64,000 bases of DNA from Dipylidium caninum (Eukaryota > Platyhelminthes > Cestoda > Cyclophyllidea > Dipylidiidae), in assembly GCA_017562135.1 (NCBI GenBank), contig QEYB01000999.1, forward strand, positions 620,001 to 684,000, given 5' to 3'. Below are positions 47,611 through 58,342 of this stretch, piece after piece. Positions within the stretch are counted from its first letter, which is position 1. Every line of letters begins with the position of its first letter. A program made the translations under genes and the position numbers. The notes under the pieces are model-generated. The model made no database searches. It was not told the origin of the DNA and worked only from the letters and a program-made list of their open reading frames with translations.

Positions 47611-50600
47611 TTAAAACCAACCTGGAACTCCTTCTTCCTCGTCCTCGTCCTCGTCCTCGCCCTCTTCTTCGTTATCATCTTCCCCCTCTTCTTCGCCATC
47701 GGCGGAATTGCGTCTCCACAAGGCGGAGTCGTACTCTTCCCCTTCTTCATGCATCGAGGAGATCAAAGTTGTTTCCGAGACTTCCGGTTGCTCGTAATCT
47801 CGCCTTAACACATCACCCGAGCCACCGCCTCCGGCGCGCCTCCAACCCCCGAGAGCGGTCATAAGCCAACGTCCAAGAATTCCCTGACTGGACGCGTTTT
47901 CGCCAGACGAATGTGGAGAATTTACAGTCCTAGAAGATTCTGCCGCAGTTTGTGGAGCCAAAAGCGGCGGTGTGGGCTGAACGGTGGACGAGGGGAGGGC
48001 GGTGACAGCGGCTTGATGGCTCCTGTGACTTTGATGTCGCCTTCGTTGGTGTTGCTGCTGCTGAGCTGGGGCAGTGACGTCACTGAGTAGATCACAGAAA
48101 ATGGCCACATCCACGCGGGCCGGGGCCGGCTTCATGGAGAGTTCTCGCACGGCAGCAATACGATCGCGCGACAGGGCTCCCGGAAGAGGGTCCGGCGGAG
48201 GCGGCTGAGACACACCCTCGAGGATGGGCTCCTCAAAAAGACTGTTGTTTAATGCCTCCTCGTACGTCGGAGGAGGGGGACGGCGACGAATCTCGTCGCG
48301 GATGAGGCGTTGAATTGGGGAGTTGAACCGCGCCTCTGGATAAAAAGGATGCGCATCAAAAGTAGGCGACAACCACGGGGGTGCACCATAAATTGGAAAG
48401 GAGGGTTCGTACGTTGCCGGGCACGTCGAGCCTCCTCGGCAGACCGTCGCCCGGCAGCGGCAGAAGCGGCGCTGGAACGACACATGAGCCCAATGGTTAA
48501 GACAACGAGTAGGGGGCCGAGGAGAGCAGAAAGCATGTAAGTGAGAAGAGTACGCAGCCTCGAGTCAACCCGCGACGTCGCTGATGCTGCCGCCTCCTTC
48601 ACCGCTTGGTGCGCCACCTGGCCGGCAAAGAGCTGCGCGATGAGCGCCTGTCGAATCGCGTCAGGAGGGACGGAGGAGGTGGAGTTGGTTGGGGCCGAGT
48701 GACGACAAAGTTGTGTTGCCTCATCGGCCCCGTTAGCACAGTCCGCGTGGTCGTCACAGATGCGCTCCAAAGCGATGCACTCGCCTGTGTTCGTCGCAGT
48801 GCCGTTCAGCGGCACGCAGAGGAATCGTAAATCTTCAAGCGAACACTGTTTCTCCAAACAACCCAACTACACAGGAAGTGCAATAAACTTTCATTGAGAG
48901 CTCACAAAAAGGGGGTGGTAGCTTTGGTACTTTGGAATATCTGCAGTAAATTGTCAGTCACAGAAGTTAAGGTGAATTTTACTGGTGTTAAGACGTGTTT
49001 ACCCCACTGCAAGGAGTATTTGGCAGGCGCCTTAATGCCAAGAGGATCAAAGGCGGCGCTGAACTCGAAAATGTATTTTAAGGCGGTAGAGACCGTATGC
49101 GTCCCACTAATTGAGCCCAAAGAAGACTCATCAAAACACAAACTTATTCCACCGTGGGAAGAGGGAAGATGGAGAATTGCCCATTCAAATTAACTAATTC
49201 TTTGAGTGACACCAGCGTTTAACGCAAAGCTTTAACTAGCAGTTCAGGCTATATATCCTACGAAATTCAGGGAGGATGGCGTGTGGAAGACAGTGATGGT
49301 GACAACAGGCACTCAGACCTCAACTCTGGGGTTTGATGAATAAAAGCCAGCCATTTGCCTCCCAAGTGGCGAAAAAAGTCAGAGGAATATGTCTAGGTTT
49401 GTTAATTTTAGACCCCGTAAAGGGGGGTGAATTTAGCTCCAACTTAGATAGCGCCTTCGATTCTATTTTGAGTTGATTTTACTGCAAAACGGGGCTTCGT
49501 TCGAGAGCCTAGACAGAGAGGTTGCCTGAACGGGTACACGTATTTCACAATTGGTGTGCTACAGAATGAGGGTAAGGATCGTACGGTGGCACCGAAACGG
49601 AAATCCGAACATTTTGGAGCACGACGCAAAAGCAGTTGAGATATGATTTGACATACACAGAGCGTTGAAGAAGAAAAAAGTCAACAAGAAGAGGCAAAGC
49701 AACCACTTTGACCAAAATACGATGGCCACCAGGTGTAAGGTGTTAAGGCGTGAAAATGACACATATCTGCGTGACGTACTGTCTTATTTAATAAAAACGA
49801 ATGCGAACTTGTAATGGTCAAAATAAAAGGGCAGTATATACTTGACAAGGAACGAGTCAACAAGACAACAGTCCGTAAATATTTGGACCGATGCCACGGG
49901 GTATAGGGAAAAAGCAACTTGCTGTGGCAATATGCTAATTGATACCACAAGACAAAAAACAGCGGAGTGATTTACAAATGACAAGAACATCCCCACCCCG
50001 AATAGAACGACTTTTTGAAGTTACTCAACACTCCAGAAAAGCGCAGAAATAGAATGTTGGATTGGCCCCGGTGCACAGACAAAGGATTTAATAGAATGTG
50101 AACGAAACTATAACCACAAAAAATGGAAGTGATCGAAGGTAGGACGACATAACAACGCCCATGAACGAATAACAAAACCTGCGGATTTCAAGCTACATCC
50201 AGAATTGCCTAATGTATGGGAAGCAAAGTCAAAATTGACGAATGAGTAAGCTATCAAAATATCGTTGCCAATAAAAGGTAAAGCTTTTGCGTCACTTGCC
50301 TCATCAGACTTGTCACCGCAATGGTAGACGCCGTCACAACGTTCAGAGAGGCTATAACAGGAACCGGAGACAGCGAAATCTGCACAGGGGAATTCGGAGG
50401 TAGAGGGGCACGAACAACCGAGTTCATCGAGTCCGCTTAACGGGCAGTCCCAGACACCGTCGCACCGATCGTCCAAGGTAGAGTACAACGCTGTTCTTGA
50501 GAAATTTCACAAGATGAACGATTGGTGAAATTTGGTGAACAAAAACCAGCCACTTCCATTGTAAAGTTAAACGCCTGAAAGAAATTCGATGAAGCATTGT

Positions 50601-51235
50601 TAGAGGCTAAACGTAACAATATGTAAAAAAAAGATTATAAGCATACGAAAATGGGACTGTCGTTTTCATGAACCGATGGAGTAACGTTGAGTGTACTGCG
50701 AAGCTCTAAGCTGACGACATTGCCCGAAGATAATATTTTATTCGCGGAAGAATTCCATGTGGAATAAAAGGCTATAATAAAAAAAGTACTCTGTACAAAC
50801 TATAAGAAGCAAGTTTTGCTTAATGGTCGATAGTACAATGCGGAAAAAGACACGTGGTCCCACCCAAAAGTTAGGAGTTCGTCCCATACATTAAGATAAA
50901 ATTCAGTGAACAGAATGGAATAAACCACCTAACACTGTTCTTCGGTCGAGGAAATCCTCGAATATGGTTAACTCGTCACCAGGGTAGAGTAAAACATGTT
51001 GTTTTCTTATAAGAATTTGATTTTCATCCGTCGTTTGAAACGTCCATACATGTGTTTCGTTCCTTGATAGTAAAAATGGGTAGTTGCCCATGTAAAAATT
51101 TGTGATGTTTTTATCAATATTAACTTCTAAATATATAGACATGGTGAGACTTGAAAACATACGCAGCGAAGCGGCGTAAGTGCAAGAGACATAAGGAATA
51201 ACAAACCATTGAAGACCTAGGAGCATTTTCAGCAT
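47611..51235 (-). CDS. CUB/LDL-receptor class A transmembrane protein (LRP3/LRP12-like), one apparent 1-nt deletion
   Basis: A single-pass surface receptor, probably endocytic. Exons in transcript order: 51235-50929, 50771-50647, 50574-50300, 48866-48413, 48335-47611. A signal peptide (MLKMLLGLQWFVIPYVSC) is followed by a CUB domain and three LDLa repeats; repeat 2 has GSCYSLSERCDGVYHC...KSDELGC and repeat 3 ECIALERICDDHADC. A transmembrane helix (YMLSALLGPLLVVLTIGLMC) precedes a tail with RLIRDEIRRRPPPPTYEEAL, resembling the LRP3/LRP12 juxtamembrane block with its PPxY motif, and a long acidic C-terminus. Exon 50300-50574 is 275 nt where 276 is needed; an A missing near 50487 (a T in the transcript) would complete LDLa repeat 1 as QRCYSTLDDRCDG. 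Intron 50299-48867 has a GC donor (GCAAGT). Intron 48412-48336 (77 nt) explains the frame change after the membrane helix. Corrected length is about 628 residues. Confidence 0.86.
48867..50299 (-). other. GC-AG intron of the CUB/LDLa receptor gene
   Basis: This 1,433-nt intron starts GCAAGT and ends TGTGTAG on the minus strand. The join gives KSDE|LGC, exactly completing the sixth cysteine of an LDLa repeat in phase 0. The nearest GT would be out of phase. GC-AG introns are a known minority class read by the major spliceosome. No gene was recognised inside it. Confidence 0.75.
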
Positions 51236-52196
51236 TTTACCAAACAATTTACACCATTAGCCCATTTAGTAAATATTAATACGCCGAGTCGAAATCGGAA
51301 TGGCGCGCTGCCATGTTGGTGCGGGGGCTATCGACCTAGAAGTCGGTTTTAGGTTATACAGAAAAGTCAATTACACAACTATTCTAATAAAGTTATAAAT
51401 CTAGTGTTCAAAAATCCAATAATTTTTTAATTGAAAATATATTATTAAAGTAATGTGTAAGCACGTGCTTATAAGTTGCGACAGCAGCCCCACTTACTCC
51501 CTATTTTGCTAGCGACGCGACTTAGGCTCACCGACCTTTCGTCTACCCGTCACTGATGTCGCACCCTCGGAGCCACAGTAACAATGAGGCTTCTGGCCTA
51601 TCATGAGTCAGTCCAACAAAACGAGTACCGCCACTACTAACACAAGCTTTTAGATGTCACAGATGAAGTGCTTTCTTCTCCAGGCAGAAATGTATAAGAA
51701 GAGGGAAATAGTTCGTCCACACACCGCATCCAAGCCTTAACCTAAAGAATTTGGCCTATTTATTTTTTAGTAGTGAATGAAGTGCTCGCAAGGTTAAAGC
51801 CCATCCATTTAAGACAAATCAAATCATTAAGTCAAAGTAAATTTATGGACCATCACAAGTTAGAAATAAAACTATACAAAAACGACTAAGAGAAAACACC
51901 TGAATAGAGTTCAAGCATTTTGGTCGCAGCCCATGCAATTAAAAGCACGCAAATTGTCAAGGATATCTACAACAACAACAATAACAACAATTAAAATCCT
52001 CATGAATCCTAGATATAAACCGTAAAAAACAACTATCTAACGATAAAGTCAAGTGTGACCAGAACGAATATGAAGTAGCCTGTTATAATAAAATTTTAAC
52101 TTGGGCATACTCAAGATGGAACAAGACCTGAAAATAGTGCTGCCTGACAAAAAAACTCTACTGATCAAATGTTTGGTGTTTTTTCAACATTTTGAC
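51236..52196. other. Intergenic region between the receptor gene and CDKAL1
   Basis: Holds the receptor 5' flank and the CDKAL1 3' flank. An AT-rich tract near 51400-51450 and an ACA-rich patch near 51970-51995 are the only notable features. Confidence 0.45.
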
Positions 52197-55100
52197 TCAG
52201 TTACGCTGACTCCGAACATACAGGGATGAGTGACCCGGTCTTTGCCACGGAACGAATAGTTGTTTTCGGTCGTCGGCAGAGTCTTCCATACTCACTGAGG
52301 ACGGAAGTAGGAAGACGAAGCTGAAAGTTATTAATACCCTCCGACTCAACGGAAAGGGACATGAAGGGACCCCGGTCGACAACAACACCACGCATGAAAA
52401 CTTGCTGCATTCGGTAACTTCCACCAGCACCATCTGACCGTACAGCCCGGGTTCTTTCGGTAAGAGAATCTGTTGGGACAAGCAAAGGGTGCAAAAGGAT
52501 GATAGTGGATCATTAGAGGGTCTCAGAAAGGAAAAGAGAGATCACGAACTTTGAAGGCAATTGTGAATAGCTTAAAATTTGTAAGATAACCCACTCCTTC
52601 GACACTTGGGTGAGAAAATTTTCTCGCCTAGAAGAAGCAGATAGGTTTCCATCACAACCAATAGAGGAAACGATTGCTAAGTGATTTGTTTTATAGGAAT
52701 GTATTTTGTTGAAAGTTATGAGCGGATTGTCACCTTAATTTCGACCAATAAAGGGCAATTGTGGCCAATGATGTAAAAATGCGAAGTCAAACTTCAATGG
52801 CAGCAAGGATTTACCTGTTCATACGCCTTAGTGTGGCCCACCCAGTATTTATTGTCGGTACTGGCCTCAGTGATGAGAACGCGGTAGCGACGACCCACTC
52901 GACCCGAAAATGGCTGGTACTTCCTGAAGAGGTCGTGGAGCATTCGAGTGCGTTTCTTCACCGCTGCAGTGGTTGCCAAGCTAAGAAAAAGGAAGAGGAC
53001 ACGATGAAGATTTTATGTCCCGGAATGGAGTTGTCAGTCTTCGAAGTGGCCATTTCACATCCCTAAAAGAAAGCGTTTTTATGTCGGTTTCGGGAAAAAA
53101 AGGATAGACCGTCGGGACTCGCCTAACAGGGTATTTTATCAACCGGGAAATGTGTCAACGACATCAAGAATTGCATGCTTAAAAACGAAAAAAGTGGGAG
53201 GAACTGAGAGGAAGACGGCGGATAAATAGCCATGAAAGGCGTTCTGCCACTGTCCGAAAGTCACCGGGTATTGAGCCGTAAGACTTAAGAGATGTGTTTG
53301 GCAAAAGGAATTTGTTTTCTTCGAAAGAGAGCATCCGGTAAGCACTAAGAGCACCTTAGCTGATGATGGTGATGGAGCAGCCTTTTAATAAAAAGTGGAT
53401 CAAGAGGAGACGGAGAGGGAGAAATCAAAGTCTACCGTTTCATGGAGGCGGCAGGGGTACCGGGCCGGGCGAAGAACTGATTGATAAAGAGGACGGGGAA
53501 TTTGTAGTGCTCCACCAACTGCAGGGTGGCCTGAAACTCGGCCTCTGTTTCCGTTGGGAAGCCGCAGATCACATCAGTGGCCACCGTCATCTTATCACCG
53601 TCGCTGTGGGTGCGAATGAAATTTATGAGAAAACGGGAGAACACCTCTAAGTGACCTCAAACAATTACAAGACAAGACAAGTGATTTTGCGAGTTAACGA
53701 GGACGGATCAAAAGATCATGAGGAATTATAGTTGTTAGAGCAGGCTAACGACAGCAGGAAGAGTGAGACGAGATGGAACTTTGGGGCGAGTGTTACCCAA
53801 AAATTGTTTAGGTTTACATGGAATTGTTTCTATGTTTCACAATTAAGTAGGGAAATGAGTATTTTAATGAGGTTACGTTTGGGGTGCGTGCAAGGGAGAA
53901 AAGAGCACTCACACAGAAGGCACCTCCTTCTCCAGAAAATCGACCACCTTTCGAAACTCCTCGATCGTGTACTGTCGCCGCATCGCATCCAGTACAGCAT
54001 TGGATCCTGCACGAAGGAGAGATTATTGGCGGCATTTTAAAAAAATCCACGGAACAGAGTTAAAGGCAAGGAAAGGGGAGGGGAGAAACGGGACTCACCA
54101 GACTGAACAGGAACGTGAAGGAAGGCGTAGACACGAGGGTGTCGGAGCACCGTAGCGATTTCCACAAGTTGGTCGAGGATGTAGGGCGGGTTTGTCATGC
54201 CAAGACGAAGCATGCAGCCGGGTGGAATGACAGGCACCAGGGCAAAGAGAAGGTCAGCCAAAGTCAAATGATCTGGCCACCTAAGGGCCACCTGAGATGG
54301 CGTGGTAGACAAGGGGAACTCGGAACGAGGAAGGTCGCGGCCGTAGGCACCAAGGTCTTCTGAGGTCAACCAGAGCTCTTTGACCCCCTCTGCCATGAGT
54401 GAAAATGACCTGATCAAAGCTGGTGCATCCATGGCTAAATGAAACCTCCCAAAACTACCGTTGGAATGGCAGCTTAACCAGGGAGACAAGTGTCGCTGAA
54501 ACAAGCGTAAATAAATGAGATCAACGCACCGTTGAAAGCCTCGGCAGCGCGTTGAATGAGTTCATCAACAGTGAAACTGGCGAGTACGCCTCGGGCGTGC
54601 TTCGTCTTACAGTAGGTACAGGCGTTCAAACACCCCGTCGAAATGGCCAAGATCTCGATTAGCGGATTTCGTCGAATCTTCGGAAGGGAAAGCGGTGCTC
54701 CACCCAGTCGTCGTTGTCTCCGCTGATCATCTGTTGTGGACATGCGCTTCTCCATGAAACGGACTGTATTGCCTTGAAAATAGCATGTGCTTTTCGTTGA
54801 GTTTAACAAGCAATCTAAGAATCACTCAACATTTTAACAACAAAATCGCTTTTGACATCAGTTTTCCTTTCACGCCGAATTAAAATGTAGGCTTAGATCC
54901 CGATGACCAGCCGGCGATAGAGTATGACTTACTTCTACTTGTGTTTCCTTTTTAAAATTACAATAACTCAGACACGCAGCCTGGGAGTGAAGTTAATGAA
55001 AAAATCGTATGTAGATGTACCCATTCTTGTTGCACCTATGATGAAATGGAGTAGGTAAAACCACCCTAACACACGTATTAAAGAAGAAACCACAAGTTCT

Positions 55101-57624
55101 TTCAAAGGAAAATAAATCTGGTGTTACCTAGAAGAGTTTGTTCCACGACTTCCACAACACGATCGATTTGCTGGACACCGACGACGCTAATATTCTAGGA
55201 GAGGATAAAAAGTTCAACCGTAAAAACACCACCCGCCTTCCCCTACATTTCAGTGAGAAGTAGGTAGAAATAAACTATGAAATTACTAATGCATTCTTCG
55301 TGTTGCTGGGGTCAGTGATGGAGGGAAGGAAGGTGGTTCTTTGCCGCACAACAAGCACTCCTCTGAGTGACTATGGAATGAATTAAACGATTTACGGGAC
55401 CGAGGTTGACAAAATAAGGTAGGACGAAAAAGGAATAACGGAAAAGCACAACAATCAAAGTGTCGTAAGTGCTTAACGTAGACTGATCGAGTGAAATTCA
55501 AGCACGGGAGAAGTTTACCCGTCGGGAATTGCGGCTTTCAACATTACATCAGTGTCAAAGCAAGAAAAATAAGGTGAAAATAGTAGACGTCGCCAAAATG
55601 AGATTAAAAAGTGTCCGGACTGCAAACAAAAATGAACAAGAAAGTCAAAGTCATTAACCACCCTCAACTAAGACTTGTGAACGTAAATATTTCATATTTC
55701 AATGTTATCAATAACAAAGTGTGTGCGAAAGTTTATGAACGAGATGATAACATCCACACAAGACGGGGGCTAAAGGACGGCTGAAAAAGAAAGTGTAAAT
55801 TAACTAATATGAAACTTTTTAATTCCTTCCATTTTCAAATAAACACAAGGGTCTATGGCAAATGGCCTGAGTTTTACCAGAAAATTACCTTAAGGTAGGG
55901 TAAATTAGGGCTGCCTTGGGGCACACATCCAGCAACGACAACGTATTTGCCTGCAGCCTTGGCAGCAATAACGGCATTTCTGAAATGATCTTCGGCGGGT
56001 CCCTTTACGGTACAGCTGGTCAATAGCCAGAGATCGGCAGCTGCCTTCTCGTTTTCTTCCGATTTGGCATCCTTGTTACCAGCATAACTGCCGCCCAGAG
56101 TGACCTAGTAAAAGTTTTGATCAGCGAATGCCATAAGAATATGCCACTTCTGCTACTGATAATTAAAAGTAATTTAATCTGGAGAGAAAGTGGTCCATCA
56201 AGGTCGACTTCAACCACTTCGAGGTGGCATGAATTGCACCGTGCTGAGACAAGAGAGAAGACGATAAGAACGGTTCAGTCACCGCTTTATCTGTCCATCC
56301 ATAATTAGCCCCGATGCCCACTCATTTGCTCTCTTCCCATTGATTTTGTTGACCTTTTGCAGCAGATGAATGTACACTTCGATCATCATAAACACAAGTC
56401 TGATTTCCCGAAAATGCAAAATAACACCCCAGAATGTGAGATAAGTGAAGGAAAAGGAACATCATAGCAAAGTAGGAAAAAAGTAAGCAGTCGGCACAGC
56501 TAATTCATTTATCGGTAAGCTGAAAAAAAGGAAGTGGATCACGAATGTTAATTCGATGGTGTTTGGCATAAAAGAAGACCATAAGATCAGGTGTCCAGTG
56601 ATTGACGACAATGTCCCAAGTATGAGGGGATATAAAATTAGACACGAAAAACGTTAAAAAATAAATGGCAGGCTTAGATTAGCTCGGACGAATATAGTAG
56701 CACTATGGTGCAAAAAAATGGAAAAAAAGGAAAAGGAAAACAGTAAAAATAAAGTTCGGCAGTGTCTGATATTTCATATTTCATTCAAAACAATTAGGAG
56801 AGAGAGAATTACGGTTGAGGAAAACATTTAAAATGAATCTAGGTTCGGAAAGCGGAAGGTCAGTCAAGAGAGGACGTGATACCATGCACAATGAGGAATT
56901 TTGTCAAATGGCATATCGCAGAACAATATAAGGCTGTGAAGTAATATTAACGCCCCAACCCCAAAACTCAATGCGGATTAAATAACATCTAAAACTAAAG
57001 CGCATCACATAAACATAAAATATCAATAGGAGTCAATAGGAGTACTCACAATTTCAGGTTGGAATAAGAAGTCCTACAATAGTTGGCACGCTATTATCTT
57101 GGAATAATTAAATGGCTTAGTCGTTTTCTAGAGAACAGAATTCGAAATGCCGGAAATAGAATCAAATATTTATAAAAATGCTTTTGTTGTTAAGGGTTAA
57201 CTAGCAAAGAGTAAAATAACCTAGACAATCGCTTATAAATGAACTAATTCGAAGAAACCTGGGTATTATTCAAATTTACTTTATATCCATATTCAGCAAG
57301 AAGTCCGGCCATGTATTCAGCATCGCTGGAGTTATGAGCACATCCCCAAACTTGCACAAATATCCTCTGGACACCTACAAAAACTATGACTGAGTGATGA
57401 TATACAGGGGATAGCAAATCGGAATAAAATTCAAATAATATTAGTTGTAAGAAACAAATTATTATATGCACAAAGAAAAAATAGAGGTGATACGAACCAG
57501 GTATGTTATCACCAATGGGTTCAACAGAGTCTTCAGACCTTTTCCTTTTGATAAAATGAGGGTAAACGCTTTTTCTTGCGTCATTTAAAGGGTAATCCAC
57601 ACACAAATCCTCAATGTCCATCAT
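52197..57624 (-). CDS. CDKAL1: CDKAL1, tRNA threonylcarbamoyladenosine methylthiotransferase, one apparent 1-nt deletion
   Basis: CDKAL1 is an ER-anchored radical-SAM enzyme that converts t6A37 to ms2t6A37, chiefly in tRNA-Lys(UUU). Exons in transcript order: 57624-57498, 57374-57280, 56104-55889, 55194-55128, 54772-54530, 54389-54099, 54006-53915, 53590-53436, 52980-52815, 52469-52197, with all internal phases agreeing. The N-terminal cluster cysteines are in [31 protein letters not shown] and VVAGCVPQG. The radical-SAM triad is [15 protein letters not shown], followed by [25 protein letters not shown] and a TRAM region ([11 protein letters not shown]). In the last exon one A appears to be missing from the run at 52397-52400: TECSKF continues as FMRGVVVD in the next frame, matching family FMKG-type sequence and ending at 52201. 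Corrected length is about 573 residues, close to 579 in human. The intron between exons 2 and 3 contains a RARS2-derived fragment. Confidence 0.97.
56285..56410 (+). pseudogene. Duplicated RARS2 intron-exon fragment inside a CDKAL1 intron
   Basis: This stretch resembles 59643-59763 of RARS2: CTTTATCTG..CATCC, a shared intronic middle, the acceptor, then ATGAATGTACACTTCGATCA followed by CTGATTTC. It includes intron sequence, so it was copied as DNA rather than through mRNA. It is on the plus strand and thus antisense to the CDKAL1 transcript. The exon part lacks flanking RARS2 exons and cannot be functional alone. Confidence 0.85.
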
Positions 57625-58342
57625 AGTGAGGCGTGACAGCTACCGTTCTGCTGATGCAATTGGATGTGCCTCATAAGACCTTCAGGCGGAATACCGAAGT
57701 CTAAAAACTAGCGAGCGATAAATATTCGCATAAATTATAAACCCATACGTTTGTTGCGAGCGTTGTGTGAATTCCACCTTGTCGGCGCAATACTTTTGGT
57801 TTTAATGGCTTTTGTCCAAACTTCATGATTTTTCCAATGTGTTTTTCATGGCAGCGCAGACGGCACAATTTTCTGCAGACTTCCGACGTATTTGTCAACC
57901 TCCGTTCGACAAATTTTCGCATCAGGAAAATTTTATTATTTCGTTTACGATTCTCTTCCAGCAATAACTTTGCAGCCTTACCACTGCGGAGTACCTGGAG
58001 GGAGTCAGATTATGATCATATCGGACCGAACCACTGTTGTATGTGAGGACAGGCGCATACCTCCATTAATTTACTTGCAAAGAAGCCCGAAATATAACGA
58101 TTTACTCTTCCGCTATTGATCTGACTTTATTTTCATTAAGGTTTAATTTAGACATTTTTCTGTAAATCTGACACGGACTGGAAAGCGTGAAACAAAGTCG
58201 CTTGAAAATTGCTTAATTATATCCGTTTATGACAATTGTTGAGGCGGATGTTCAGCCCGAGGATTCACAGCGCACCGCGGATGCTAACCGTGATTACAGT
58301 AGAATCCCAGAAGTCTAGGCTGTTGTTCTTGTGCGTGAGCAG
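57625..58342. promoter_or_regulatory. Head-to-head region between CDKAL1 (-) and RARS2 (+)
   Basis: The region should contain promoters for both genes and the missing first RARS2 exon or exons. Candidates include a plus-strand ATG at 57849 (MAAQTAQFSADFRRICQPP) and an ATG at 58229 (MTIVEADVQPEDSQR), neither matching the family clearly. A minus-strand Lys/Arg-rich frame at 57701-57964 is also unassigned. Confidence 0.4.

Noticed and set aside
48336..48483. Apparent frameshift after the membrane helix of the CUB/LDLa receptor
   Set aside because: A 77-nt GT-AG intron (48412-48336) with a pyrimidine-rich acceptor and matching phase 1 explains the frame change and joins onto the conserved tail.
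48894..49193. 99-codon plus-strand frame inside the receptor's GC-AG intron
   Set aside because: No ATG-led coding signature, no homology and no splice partners.
57701..57964. Basic minus-strand frame that could suggest a mitochondrial ribosomal protein
   Set aside because: The Lys/Arg richness is suggestive, but no family block could be matched. It lies in the CDKAL1-RARS2 promoter region where the RARS2 5' exon is also expected.
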